DNA of 64,000 nucleotides from Robertmurraya korlensis. GTDB taxonomy: Bacteria > Bacillota > Bacilli > Bacillales > Cytobacillaceae. Position 1 is the stretch's first letter, and each line of letters starts with the position of its first letter. The notes beneath the pieces were generated by a model. The model was not told the DNA's origin. It saw only the letters and a list, made by a program, of their open reading frames with translations, and made no database searches. A program made the position numbers and the translations under genes. This document shows positions 36,047 through 44,595 of this stretch, piece by piece. The stretch lies in contig NZ_JAMBNS010000001.1 in NCBI RefSeq assembly GCF_023715225.1, positions 434,001 through 498,000 of the forward strand, in the 5' to 3' direction.

Positions 36047-37192
36047 GTGTTTTCAATAAAAATTAAACAGGCACTTTATCTTATTCTTTTCCTTCTATTT
36101 GTTGTTCTATTATTTGGGTGTAGTAAGGAAAATGTACCAAATAACTTACCTCAATCATTACATAATAATGAGTTAAAAAAGAAGGAAATACCTCTTTCCT
36201 TTATTGGTGGCGAGGTCATGCTACCCATTAAAGAAATCAAGGGAAGTTTTTCTTCGGCTAGTGGCTGGTTAGACAATCAAACCATACTATATGTAACCGA
36301 TACTAGTGAGGGCTCCGCCTTGTATTCTTATGACATAGTGGTAGGTCAGTCCACACTGTTGTATTCGAGCGTCTATTCTATTGTTTCGGTAACTGTTAGT
36401 CCTTCTAGAAACAGTATACTTATTCATTCATCACCTAATTCAAGTACGGGATTGGTGACGATTATTTCATCTACTGGAAAAATCATTCTGTCGTCAGAGA
36501 TACCTTCGAATGAATTGGCGATTGAGTGGAATGAGTATAATGAAAATCTTTTGCTAATAACGAGCTTTACTGAAGATTGGCAGTATCACACATATACATT
36601 AGATATAAGTAATAATACACTTGCTCAAATAACCATCCCACAACCATTTGCATATTGGAGTAATGTAAATGAACTTCTATATCTCGATTGGCGTACGGAT
36701 AGTCCATCGCTTTCTGCGCCGTTAAAAAAATATAATATTAATAGTAAAGTAAGTAAGGATGTCTTGAAGGATGTCTATCAGGTAGATGTTTTTCCGAAAC
36801 ATACACTTAGCATAACGATTGACTCCAATGAGGAATCATCTGTGGGAAACTACACATTTTATGACCAAGACTTTCAAGTTAAGTCACAGTTGTTGTTGCC
36901 ACAGCTGTCGAACTTTTCAGGATGGTCCGTTCCTTTTTATGATTATAACCAGGATTCTCACGCATTCTATATATTTAAACCAGAATATAGTTCGGAGATT
37001 GACACATACGAAGGGACGTTCGACCTTATCAAGTTTTCAGTCGAGTCTAATGAGGAGCAAGTTGTTATCGAAGACTTAGGAAATCAGCCTATCAGCTGCT
37101 CTCCTAACGGATCATTATGTTTGTACGGGTATAATCTGGAGAACGTCCTCCTCCTTAGTGAGAAAAAGGAAATAGGGTTGATAGAAAAATAA
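36047..37192 (+). CDS. yqgU: YqgU-like lipoprotein
   Basis: A 381-residue exported lipoprotein: basic start, hydrophobic helix and lipobox LLFGC (Cys about residue 25), then a beta-rich region with repeated blades (SGWLDNQTILYVTD, EWNEYNENLLLIT, YWSNVNELLYLDW) suggesting a beta-propeller. Function unknown. AAGGAGG at 36031-36037 decides GTG 36047. Order yqgT-yqgU is conserved. The 3' end shares a terminator with the convergent yqgW. Confidence 0.82.
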   Translation: MFSIKIKQALYLILFLLFVVLLFGCSKENVPNNLPQSLHNNELKKKEIPLSFIGGEVMLPIKEIKGSFSSASGWLDNQTILYVTDTSEGSALYSYDIVVGQSTLLYSSVYSIVSVTVSPSRNSILIHSSPNSSTGLVTIISSTGKIILSSEIPSNELAIEWNEYNENLLLITSFTEDWQYHTYTLDISNNTLAQITIPQPFAYWSNVNELLYLDWRTDSPSLSAPLKKYNINSKVSKDVLKDVYQVDVFPKHTLSITIDSNEESSVGNYTFYDQDFQVKSQLLLPQLSNFSGWSVPFYDYNQDSHAFYIFKPEYSSEIDTYEGTFDLIKFSVESNEEQVVIEDLGNQPISCSPNGSLCLYGYNLENVLLLSEKKEIGLIEK

Positions 37193-37234
37193 AAAAGGAC
37201 TGCGAAAATTTCTTTTCACAGTCCTTTTTTAGTA
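37188..37234. terminator. Bidirectional terminator yqgU/yqgW
   Basis: AAAAAAGGACTG (37191-37202) pairs with CAGTCCTTTTTT (37219-37230), with further pairing inside. Confidence 0.92.
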
Positions 37235-37247
37235 CATCGCTATTGTA

Positions 37248-37421
37248 TTAATGCGTTGCTGGATATCCATGGTGAATTACAGTCATAACTGTAAAGAAAC
37301 CGAAAATAGCTAAAGTTCCTACAGCAAAAAATAGTCCTAGGAAATTTTTGTTTTTTAGTGAACTAAATGCTCCGTATGCTGCTAGCAATGTAACTAAAGC
37401 AAATATAATGACCAATCCCAC
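37248..37421 (-). CDS. yqgW: DUF2759 small membrane protein (YqgW)
   Basis: A 57-residue protein with two hydrophobic helices (about 2-18 and 26-46) joined by SSLKNKN, matching the DUF2759/YqgW family. GTG 37421 is chosen for AAAGGGGGC upstream; longer in-frame starts lack a site. A palindromic sequence with cre-like character, CGTAAGTGTTTACA, lies at 37497-37510 upstream. Function unknown. Confidence 0.8.
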   Translation of the reverse strand: MGLVIIFALVTLLAAYGAFSSLKNKNFLGLFFAVGTLAIFGFFTVMTVIHHGYPATH

Positions 37422-37658
37422 TTTGACAGCCCCCTTTATCAAATGGTAAAGACAAATGCCTTTTATCATTTCGTGCATATTCAGTATTCTATGTAACGTA
37501 AGTGTTTACATTCGTATTTTATTGTATCGGTTTTTATGCCATTTGTCGAGGTCTAAAAATGACACTTTCTTGACGTCAATTCTGTAGAGCAATATTTCTC
37601 CTTTCCATAAAACTAGTGTAAAATATTCTTAAGATTAAATGATATGGAGGAAAATCTT

Positions 37659-38291
37659 ATGAAATGGGAACAGGTTCCCCTCGGTCCGTTACAAACCAAT
37701 AGCTATATTGTAACCGAAGGAAATCATTGCCTTGTTATTGACCCCGGTGATGAAGGGAAAAAACTGATTCAATTGCTAGAAAAGAGAAAAGTGGTACCAC
37801 AAGCAATCCTGTTGACACACGCTCATTTTGACCATATTGGAGCAGTAGACATCATTAGAGACCACTATCGTGTACCCGTATACATACATAAGAAAGAAGA
37901 AAACTGGTTAGGAGATCCTTCTTTAAACGGTTCTAAATTCTTTATGATGCCAGTCTCTACATCAGTAAAGCCAGCAAACAGTTTCTTTGAAAAGGAAGAA
38001 ACCTTAACGATTGGAGACTTTACTTTTTCCGTATTTGAGACGCCTGGACACTCTCCGGGTAGTGTGTCGTTTTACTTTGAGGAAGCAGAAATTGTTATTT
38101 CAGGAGATGCGTTGTTTCATCAGAGCATCGGGAGAACAGACCTTCCTGGGGGAAATCATGATCAGCTTCTTAAGAGTATTCATAGTAAATTATTAGTACT
38201 TCCCGAGCAAACGTTAGTATTGCCTGGACATGGATTCACAACTACTATTGGTGACGAGATGGATTCCAATCCGTTTTTAAATGGTTTTTAA
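37659..38291 (+). CDS. yqgX: MBL-fold hydrolase YqgX (glyoxalase II-like)
   Basis: A 210-residue metallo-beta-lactamase-fold hydrolase with THAHFDHIGA (HXHXDH), a later His in ETPGHSPGSV, Asp in ISGDALF and His in LPGHGFTT. The glyoxalase-II-like subgroup hydrolyses thioesters; Bacilli use bacillithiol, and YqgX-type proteins have been linked to methylglyoxal handling, which I treat as suggestion only. GGAGG decides ATG 37659. Confidence 0.88.
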   Translation: MKWEQVPLGPLQTNSYIVTEGNHCLVIDPGDEGKKLIQLLEKRKVVPQAILLTHAHFDHIGAVDIIRDHYRVPVYIHKKEENWLGDPSLNGSKFFMMPVSTSVKPANSFFEKEETLTIGDFTFSVFETPGHSPGSVSFYFEEAEIVISGDALFHQSIGRTDLPGGNHDQLLKSIHSKLLVLPEQTLVLPGHGFTTTIGDEMDSNPFLNGF

Positions 38292-38295
38292 CAAA

Positions 38296-38332
38296 TGAAA
38301 AGACCCTTCTCATGTGAGTAGGGTCTTTTATA
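38296..38332 (+). terminator. yqgX terminator
   Basis: AAAAGACCCT (38298-38307) pairs with AGGGTCTTTT (38319-38329 region) and ends in T residues. Confidence 0.85.
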
Positions 38333-38428
38333 GGGATACTACCATACCTTCTTTGGGAGGGATGGTTAATTACTAATACGATATTACAAAATAAATACTG
38401 TGTCAATAGAGGATAGTGGGGATATCTA

Positions 38429-39505
38429 GTGAAGGAAAAAATAATTGAAATGATCACTTCATCCAAACATCAGCAAATCTCTTATGCTGAATATATGTCA
38501 GCAGCCTTATATGATAGGGAAAGTGGCTATTATATGAAAGCTGGGGAGAAGGTTGGTCGTCAAGGAGATTTTATTACAACAAGTAACATCGGAAATATTT
38601 ATGGACAGTTAATTGCAAGGTGGTATTTTAAGCAAGTATCTGCGGGGGTTATCCCTGCTTATGTTTGTGAAATCGGAGCTGGATCAGGAAGATTTGCAAA
38701 AGCATTTCTGGAAGAATGGAGCATATTAACTACAGAACCTATTACGTATTTCGTATTAGAGGCCAGTCCTTTTCATCAGGAACTTATACAAAAAGGGATA
38801 AATGATGGGAAAATAAAAATAATTGATACGTTGAGTAAGCTTAAAGGCTTTCGTGGAATGATTTTTTCAAATGAGTTATATGATGCTCTCCCGGTACATG
38901 TTATCGAGGAGAGAAAGGGGATCCTTCATGAAGTGATGATTACGTTAGAGAACGAGGACTTAAAGGAGTTATTAGTACCGCTTGTAAACACTAATGTTCA
39001 ATCTTATGTGGCAGAATATATGCGAAACTTGAGAGAACACGAGCGAGCGGAAGTACCTGTAGCAATGGTTGAATTCATTAAAGAGCTATCTAATATAATT
39101 GACTCAGGAATCTTACTAACTGTTGATTACGGTTATACTGACTCAGAATGGGAAGAACCAGGTCGCTCACAAGGTAGCTTAAGGGGATATTCGAAACACA
39201 CAATGAAAACAAACCTGCTTTCACATCCAGGGGAAATCGATATTACCTCACATGTACAGTGGGATCCTTTCATTCTGATTGGGAAAAAGTATGGACTAAA
39301 CTTAGAACGATTTATGAGGCAGGATGAATTCTTCTTACAAATTGGTATTTTGGATTTATTGAAAGACCATTATGATCCTAATCCTTTTTCGGAACAAAGT
39401 AAACGAAACCGAGCGATTCGGAGTTTAATCACACCGGGTGGAATGAGTAGCCATTTTCAAGTAGTTGTTCAATCGAAAAATGTTTCAAAGGAATTCTCTA
39501 TATAA
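38429..39505 (+). CDS. SAM-dependent methyltransferase, MidA/NDUFAF7 family
   Basis: A 358-residue Rossmann-fold methyltransferase (COG1565). SAM-binding EIGAGSGRFAKAF, FSNELYDALPVHV and TVDYGYTDSEW are characteristic of the family; the opening YMSAALYDRESGYYM and GRQGDFITTSNIG also match. The mitochondrial member methylates an arginine of complex I; the bacterial target is unknown. GTG 38429 follows AGTGGGGAT. Followed by a strong terminator. Confidence 0.88.
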   Translation: MKEKIIEMITSSKHQQISYAEYMSAALYDRESGYYMKAGEKVGRQGDFITTSNIGNIYGQLIARWYFKQVSAGVIPAYVCEIGAGSGRFAKAFLEEWSILTTEPITYFVLEASPFHQELIQKGINDGKIKIIDTLSKLKGFRGMIFSNELYDALPVHVIEERKGILHEVMITLENEDLKELLVPLVNTNVQSYVAEYMRNLREHERAEVPVAMVEFIKELSNIIDSGILLTVDYGYTDSEWEEPGRSQGSLRGYSKHTMKTNLLSHPGEIDITSHVQWDPFILIGKKYGLNLERFMRQDEFFLQIGILDLLKDHYDPNPFSEQSKRNRAIRSLITPGGMSSHFQVVVQSKNVSKEFSI

Positions 39506-39540
39506 TAAAAAGCGATGGAACAATTCCATCGCTTTTTCCC
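39504..39540. terminator. Terminator between methyltransferase and yqgY
   Basis: AAAAAGCGATGGAA (39507-39520) pairs with TTCCATCGCTTTTT (39524-39537) around a very short loop; usable from both sides. Confidence 0.92.
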
Positions 39541-39564
39541 CTTTTTCATGGGGCTTCGTTCCTA

Positions 39565-39810
39565 TTAATGCCCGCCAGCACCTGGTGTCATCATAAATGT
39601 TGTCCAGTATGTAAAGCCAACGAAGAACACTGTTAAATAGGCACCGAAAATATAAATATACATACGTTCAGAAAGCTTTAGGTAGCTTAACAGAATGAAA
39701 AACCCCGTTTGACCAAAGAATAGCAATGATGTTTGTGGCATATGCCCTAGGTAGAACATAACGGCAAAAATACCTGTCCAAAACCCCATTACTCTAAACA
39801 TACGATCCAT
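39565..39810 (-). CDS. yqgY: DUF2626 membrane protein (YqgY)
   Basis: An 81-residue protein with three hydrophobic helices and the family end TYWTTFMMTPGAGGH (DUF2626). Function unknown. AAAAGGAGG gives ATG 39810. Upstream is a TATAAT element with an overlapping cre-like sequence (39860-39873). Confidence 0.82.
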   Translation of the reverse strand: MDRMFRVMGFWTGIFAVMFYLGHMPQTSLLFFGQTGFFILLSYLKLSERMYIYIFGAYLTVFFVGFTYWTTFMMTPGAGGH

Positions 39811-39859
39811 ATGATCCCTCCTTTTCACCCTACAAGTCCCTTACCTTACAATATTATAA

Positions 39860-39873
39860 TGTAAACGCTATGA
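39860..39873 (-). promoter_or_regulatory. cre-like operator upstream of yqgY
   Basis: TGTAAACGCTATGA matches the catabolite-responsive element pattern TGWAANCGNTNWCA at 13 of 14 positions. It partly overlaps a minus-strand TATAAT (39854-39859) in the yqgY promoter, where CcpA binding would repress. Confidence 0.5.
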
Positions 39874-39896
39874 AAAAGTAAACAGGAGTTTGCTTT

Positions 39897-40595
39897 TTAA
39901 TTGGTGATTAATGCTTGATATGCACAAGCATCGCAGCCATTGATTAGGTTTTGCTTCTCTATAAGTTCAACTTCATTAAAAAGTGACTCAAACATCCCTT
40001 TTAAAAATTCGTGATGTGTTTCACAAACAGCATCTGGATGTTCAGTCGCAATTTCTTTAAATGGACAGTTGAAAATTTGGAAGTATATACGAGACTGATC
40101 TTCACTCACTTCGAATTCTGGATAAAAGCCAGCCATTGTTGCAGCATTTTTCAACGTGTTTAACTTTTGTTCAAATGTTGGGAATTCTCCATTATGAGAT
40201 CTGGCCATTTCTTGTTCAATCATTTCCTTACCAAATCTTTTCCCGGTCATTCGTAATACTTTATGGCCTTCTTCTCCAAGAGAGAGCATGGATTCCATGG
40301 TAATTTTAGCTAACAATTGATAGTCACGGAACGGAAAATTTAACTGAATGACGTCATCGGACAATCGGTATAACCTACTTGGTCTACCACCTTTGCCTGT
40401 TTTCTTTGTTTCCGAGATCAGCATATTCACATCTTCTAGCTTAGAAAGATGTAATCTTGCTACGTTCGGATGAATATTAAAATTGTCTGCAATTTCTTGA
40501 ACGGTAACTTCCTGATGTCTTTTTGTAATGTACTGATAAATGTAATAACGAGTTGGGTCCGATAATACATTTGTTATTTTCAATGTTTGTTCCAT
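39897..40595 (-). CDS. HTH regulator with SufR-like cysteine cluster
   Basis: A 232-residue DeoR/ArsR-type transcription regulator. A winged helix occupies about 1-75 (VTVQEIADNFNIHPNVARLHLSKLEDVNML); the C-terminal domain holds C177-X13-C191-X29-C221-X2-C224, spacing reminiscent of the Fe-S regulator SufR and of V4R-like ligand domains. It is probably a redox- or Fe-S-sensing repressor, by inference. AGAGGTG decides ATG 40595. It is divergent from mgsR; a perfect palindrome GTTAAA-ATATA-TTTAAC at 40744-40760 in the shared region could be an operator. Confidence 0.8.
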   Translation of the reverse strand: MEQTLKITNVLSDPTRYYIYQYITKRHQEVTVQEIADNFNIHPNVARLHLSKLEDVNMLISETKKTGKGGRPSRLYRLSDDVIQLNFPFRDYQLLAKITMESMLSLGEEGHKVLRMTGKRFGKEMIEQEMARSHNGEFPTFEQKLNTLKNAATMAGFYPEFEVSEDQSRIYFQIFNCPFKEIATEHPDAVCETHHEFLKGMFESLFNEVELIEKQNLINGCDACAYQALITN

Positions 40596-40796
40596 CTTAG
40601 CCACACCTCTCGGATCTCCTTAAATTTATTCCATTATAATACAGGCGACCGTAGTAAAAACTGTATTCACTATAAGTTTATAAAATGTTCACAACTTGTT
40701 GGCGAAATATTGAACAATTAACTATACAAAGGTTATACAAAAGGTTAAAATATATTTAACAAATTAATGAAAACAACTTAAAAGGCGGGGAAAAGG

Positions 40797-41174
40797 ATGA
40801 ATGATTTGATATTTTTCACTTATCCAAGTTGTACATCTTGTCGTAAAACGAAAAAGTGGCTAACGGCCAATGCAGTTGCATATGAGGAGAGGCATTTATT
40901 TAAGGAGACACCGACAAGTGAGGAGCTGAAAGAAATACTTTCTCTTACCACTGAGGGATTGGACGAATTGCTTGCCACAAGAAGTCGAATATTTAAAAGT
41001 CTTAATCAAGATGTGAGTGATCTTACTCTTTCACAGGCAATCAATATGCTCGTTGAAGAACCTAGATTGCTAAAACGACCTATTGTTACTGATGGCAAAA
41101 AGTTAATAGTCGGTTACAACCCCGACGCATTAAAGAGCATCGCGAACAAAAAAATGATTAAAAAAAGTAGCTAG
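40797..41174 (+). CDS. mgsR: Spx/ArsC-family regulator MgsR (YqgZ)
   Basis: A 125-residue Spx/ArsC-family protein with the redox switch C12-TS-C15 and the typical RPIVTDGKKLIVGYNPD segment. In B. subtilis MgsR binds RNA polymerase alpha and controls a subregulon of the sigma-B general stress response. Its location before comGA matches yqgZ. AAAGGCGGGGAAAAGG is the ribosome site. I could not identify a sigma-B promoter by eye. Confidence 0.88.
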   Translation: MNDLIFFTYPSCTSCRKTKKWLTANAVAYEERHLFKETPTSEELKEILSLTTEGLDELLATRSRIFKSLNQDVSDLTLSQAINMLVEEPRLLKRPIVTDGKKLIVGYNPDALKSIANKKMIKKSS

Positions 41175-41177
41175 ACA

Positions 41178-41214
41178 AATAAAAACAGGAAGACCACAGT
41201 CTTCCTGTTTTTAT
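41178..41214. terminator. Bidirectional terminator mgsR/tRNA-Gln
   Basis: AAAAACAGGAAGAC pairs with GTCTTCCTGTTTTT around CACA, at 41181-41212. Confidence 0.93.
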
Positions 41215-41216
41215 TA

Positions 41217-41288
41217 CTGGGCTAGCTGGATTCGAACCAACGCATGACGGAGTCAAAGTCCGTTGCCTTACCGCTTGGCTATAGCCCA
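41217..41288 (-). tRNA. trnQ-Gln: tRNA-Gln (anticodon TTG)
   Basis: On the minus strand the 72 bases fold as a cloverleaf: acceptor TGGGCTA/TAGCCCA with discriminator G, D-arm GCCAAGCGGTAAGGC, anticodon arm ACGGACTTTGACTCCGT (anticodon TTG) and T-arm GTTGGTTCGAATCCAGC. CCA is not encoded. The U1-A72 first pair is typical of glutamine tRNAs. Confidence 0.95.
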
Positions 41289-41432
41289 TCTTTGTAATGT
41301 TTAAATGATGAAACTACCGTGTTTGTAGTAATTATTATGGTTGCTTTGTTGAAAATTATACACACTTTTTCTCCCATCATTTACTATTGAAGTGGTATGA
41401 TAGGATTATCCAAATGAAAAGGTGGTGTCTTA

Positions 41433-42506
41433 TTGGTGACTTCGATTGAAGAATTAGCCGATCGAATGTTGAAGGATGCTGTTACAAAGCAAGCAACCGA
41501 TATCCACATTATCCCCCGAAAGCATGATACTCTTGTTCAATTCAGAGTGGCACATCGTCTCGTCACTCGCTATTCGTTTCCTATCGAAGAATGCGAAAGG
41601 TTAATCTCCCATTTTAAATTTAGTGCATCCATGGATATTGGGGAAAAAAGACGTCCCCAAAACGGGTCCTATTCGATAGTGGTCGATCATCAGCAAATTG
41701 GTTTGCGCCTCTCCACGCTTCCTGGCAACAAAAAAGAAAGTTTAGTCATACGACTGCTCCCTGAGCACCAATCAATTCCTTCCTACCAAGTTTCCTTATT
41801 CCCTTATATGACAAATAAGCTTCTAGCCTTACTTAAACATGCCCATGGATTAATTATCTTGACTGGTCCAACCGGAAGTGGGAAAACCACAACCCTATAC
41901 ACTTTGCTCGAAAAGAGCACGAATTTATTTGACCGAAATGTGATAGCTTTAGAAGACCCAATTGAAAAGGAAAGTGACGCAGTTTTACAGGTTCAAGTGA
42001 ATGAAAAAGCTGGAATATCATATTCGACTGGATTAAAGGCCATCCTTCGTCATGATCCAGATATTATTATGGTAGGGGAAATTCGTGACAGTGAGACAGC
42101 CAAAACGGCTGTGAGAGCAGCGTTGACAGGCCATTTGGTGTTATCAACCATGCATACTCGAGATGCAAAGGGGGCCATTTATCGACTCCTTGAGTTTGGA
42201 GTAGATTGGATTGAAATTGAACAAACTCTTGTTGCTGTAACAGCTCAAAGATTAGTAGAACTTAGTTGTACACTCTGTACAACTGAATGTACAAATGCTT
42301 GTTTTGTTTGTAATCGTTCAAAGAAAGCATGTGTTTTTGAGATATTAGCTGGTCAACCTTTACATCATGTTATTAATGAAGCAAGAGGAGAGAAAAGAGC
42401 GTATGACTATACGACCCTAAGAAAGATCATATCAAAGGGGATCGCACTGGGGTTTATTAAAGAAACAGAATATGATCGATGGGTGTTAGACAATGAAATC
42501 AAATAA
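41433..42506 (+). CDS. comGA: Competence pseudopilus ATPase ComGA
   Basis: A 357-residue GspE/PilB-type traffic ATPase powering assembly of the DNA-uptake pseudopilus. Walker A GPTGSGKTTT, Asp box ALEDPIE, Walker B DPDIIMVGEIRD and the His box LSTMHTRDAKG are visible; a cysteine cluster (CTLCTTECTNACFVC) near 280-294 may bind zinc as in related ATPases. Start is TTG 41433 or GTG 41436 after AAAGGTGG. First gene of comGA-GG; I saw no convincing ComK box. Confidence 0.95.
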   Translation: MVTSIEELADRMLKDAVTKQATDIHIIPRKHDTLVQFRVAHRLVTRYSFPIEECERLISHFKFSASMDIGEKRRPQNGSYSIVVDHQQIGLRLSTLPGNKKESLVIRLLPEHQSIPSYQVSLFPYMTNKLLALLKHAHGLIILTGPTGSGKTTTLYTLLEKSTNLFDRNVIALEDPIEKESDAVLQVQVNEKAGISYSTGLKAILRHDPDIIMVGEIRDSETAKTAVRAALTGHLVLSTMHTRDAKGAIYRLLEFGVDWIEIEQTLVAVTAQRLVELSCTLCTTECTNACFVCNRSKKACVFEILAGQPLHHVINEARGEKRAYDYTTLRKIISKGIALGFIKETEYDRWVLDNEIK

Positions 42507-43524
42507 GTGGTTAGTAACGGAACAATCTAACTTGCTAAAGCATGTGGGAGAATTACTGGATAGGGGGTACTCTCTTGCCGAAGCAATGGAATCCACTTCC
42601 TTGCAGATGGCAGAAGGGAAGAAAATCCAGCTTAATAACAGCATCAAATTACTAAAAGAGGGCTTCGCTTTTTCGTTAGTGATTCAAAAATTAGGATTTC
42701 ACCAAACCTTAGTTAGCTATGTGTATTTTGCAGAGCAACATGGTGGCCAAGCACACGCATATATAGAAGCAAGTAAATATATGTTGAAGCAGCAAAAAGA
42801 TAAGAAAGAACTAATTAAAGTATTAACTTATCCTCTAATTCTTGTTTTCACCACTATACTCCTTTTTGTATTTGTTGATCAATTTCTTTTACCAAAGTTT
42901 GTTTCTCTCTTTCAATCCATGGACTTGCCTTCAAACCTCTTCACAAGGGTTATTCTCCTTATTGGTTCTACCATCCCCTACGTTAGCACTCTCTTAGTCA
43001 TAACTCTACTTCTATTTGCTAGTTACTTTCTTTTTGTGTTCAAAAACTATTCCGCTATAAGACAAAAGAAGATTTTAGTATCCATTCCGTGGTGTGGTTC
43101 GTTTTTTCAATTATTAATCACTCACTATTTTTCTGTGCAAATGAGTTATTTGTTAGGAGGGGGACTTTCGATTTATGAGGCGGTTACTCTCTTCGAAGGA
43201 AATAAGGAAAATAAGTTTGATCAAGAACTAGGAGCTTATTTAAGGAAACATCTATTAAAAGGGACTAGTCTTGAAGAAATCATTAAAAAGCAGAGACTAT
43301 TTGAATGTGATTTATCAATGGTCATCCAGCACGGGCAAAAAAATGGTCGGCTTGATCAAGAACTTTATTTCTTTAGCGGCCATTGTATAAATAGATTCCA
43401 AGAAAAAGTGAATGATATTATGAAATTTATTCAACCGACTGTTTTTCTACTTGTAGGATTATTGGTTATTTCAATGTATTTATCCATCCTATTGCCAATG
43501 TTTCATTTAATGGATGGTATATAA
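42493..43524 (+). CDS. comGB: Competence pseudopilus membrane platform protein ComGB
   Basis: A 343-residue GspF/PilC-family membrane protein with duplicated T2SSF domains and three main membrane segments (about 115-140, 160-185, 315-340). It anchors the ComGA ATPase for pilin assembly. It overlaps comGA by 14 bases. Motifs HVGELLDRGYSLAEAM and HYFSVQMSYLLGGGLSIYEAV are the two repeat starts. Confidence 0.93.
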   Translation: MKSNKWLVTEQSNLLKHVGELLDRGYSLAEAMESTSLQMAEGKKIQLNNSIKLLKEGFAFSLVIQKLGFHQTLVSYVYFAEQHGGQAHAYIEASKYMLKQQKDKKELIKVLTYPLILVFTTILLFVFVDQFLLPKFVSLFQSMDLPSNLFTRVILLIGSTIPYVSTLLVITLLLFASYFLFVFKNYSAIRQKKILVSIPWCGSFFQLLITHYFSVQMSYLLGGGLSIYEAVTLFEGNKENKFDQELGAYLRKHLLKGTSLEEIIKKQRLFECDLSMVIQHGQKNGRLDQELYFFSGHCINRFQEKVNDIMKFIQPTVFLLVGLLVISMYLSILLPMFHLMDGI

Positions 43525-43543
43525 ATATTAAGGAGAGAAAAAA

Positions 43544-43864
43544 ATGAAAAAATTCATCCAAAATGAAAAGGCTTTTACACTAATTGAAATGATGATTGTT
43601 TTGCTTGTGATTTCAGTATTATTAATCATTGCAGTACCAAATATCAGCAAGCATAACAGCAATATTAAGGAAAAAGGATGTGAAGCTTTTATAAAAATGG
43701 TAGAAGCACAGGTTCAGTCCTTTGAAATGGAAAAAAATCGTATGCCAACTGGTTTGGCAGAATTGCAAACAGAAGGATATTTAAAAGAAAACCAATCATC
43801 CTGTCCCAATGGAGATGTCGTGACGATCTCATCTTCAGGAACTGTCACTGCTAATAATGAATAA
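43544..43864 (+). CDS. comGC: Major pseudopilin ComGC
   Basis: A 106-residue type IV pilin-like protein: short basic leader, cleavage site KA|FTLIEMM with Glu at +5, hydrophobic helix, and two cysteines (C45 and C86 region) suited to the intramolecular disulfide known in ComGC. Prepilin peptidase ComC processes it; it forms the body of the competence pilus that binds DNA. Alanine instead of glycine at -1 is tolerated in this family. AAGGAGAG precedes the ATG. Confidence 0.95.
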   Translation: MKKFIQNEKAFTLIEMMIVLLVISVLLIIAVPNISKHNSNIKEKGCEAFIKMVEAQVQSFEMEKNRMPTGLAELQTEGYLKENQSSCPNGDVVTISSSGTVTANNE

Positions 43865-44291
43865 CAATAATGGGTTTACATTAATAGAATCTATTTTTGT
43901 GTTAAGTATGTTTGTTTTAATTGTCTCTATTTCTTTTCTTTTTGTTCGTCCTCAAATGTTTTTCCTCGATAAACAGCTCTTTTTTTCTCAATTCAAGGAT
44001 GACCTTTATTATATGCAACAATATGCTATCACAAATCATACAGTTGTTTCTGTAAATATCCTCCCGCTATCTCATCGATATTACGCAAAGGATCAGAATG
44101 GAAATTATATTGTCGATCGAATCTACTCAAACAAGGTGAATATTAGAGAGGGTTCACAAAAATTGTATTTTCGATATAACACCTCTGGAAATATAAATAC
44201 CTTTGGTACATTGTATATCGATATACAAAAAGAACGTTATAAATTTACGTTTAACATAGGGAAAGGGAGATTTTATGTTATTCAAAACTAA
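43857..44291 (+). CDS. comGD: Minor pseudopilin ComGD
   Basis: A 144-residue minor pilin with leader MNNNNG|FTLIES and a hydrophobic N-terminal helix. It overlaps comGC by eight bases. Like other minor pseudopilins it probably forms part of the pilus tip or initiation complex; the C-terminal half is beta-rich. Confidence 0.92.
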   Translation: MNNNNGFTLIESIFVLSMFVLIVSISFLFVRPQMFFLDKQLFFSQFKDDLYYMQQYAITNHTVVSVNILPLSHRYYAKDQNGNYIVDRIYSNKVNIREGSQKLYFRYNTSGNINTFGTLYIDIQKERYKFTFNIGKGRFYVIQN

Positions 44292-44595
44292 CGGCTTTTT
44301 CCTTGTAGAACTTTTGCTATCTCTGTCAGTTTGGTTGGTACTTACTTTATTTTTACTTCCCATGTTTATTCAGGTGAGCAAGCAGTCGCTTAATACCCAA
44401 TATAGTCGTGAGGCATCAAAGATCTTATATGACTCCTTGCAGGAAGTAATGTTTACCGGAAGTATCAAAGACCAATTAACAATACAAAGAAAAGGGAAGT
44501 CATATACAGTGACAAAGGAAGTGACTAAAAATGAGGTGTGTGTAAGTTATGATAATTCCTTCAAAAAGGAAGTTCTTATATGTGACAATTTTTAA
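44275..44595 (+). CDS. comGE: Minor pseudopilin ComGE
   Basis: A 106-residue pilin-like protein with leader ending G|FFLVELL, Glu at +5, and a hydrophobic helix to about residue 30. Overlaps comGD by 17 bases. Assignment is by order and pilin motif. Confidence 0.9.
   Translation: MLFKTNGFFLVELLLSLSVWLVLTLFLLPMFIQVSKQSLNTQYSREASKILYDSLQEVMFTGSIKDQLTIQRKGKSYTVTKEVTKNEVCVSYDNSFKKEVLICDNF

Noticed and set aside
40605-40796. Sigma-B promoter for mgsR
   Set aside because: GGTTAA-like -35 candidates exist, but no GGGTAT-type -10 is correctly spaced.
41289-41432. ComK box upstream of comGA
   Set aside because: AAAA and TTTT tracts occur (AAAATTATACACACTTTTT) but not with the AAAA-N5-TTTT spacing of a K-box; I could not support it.
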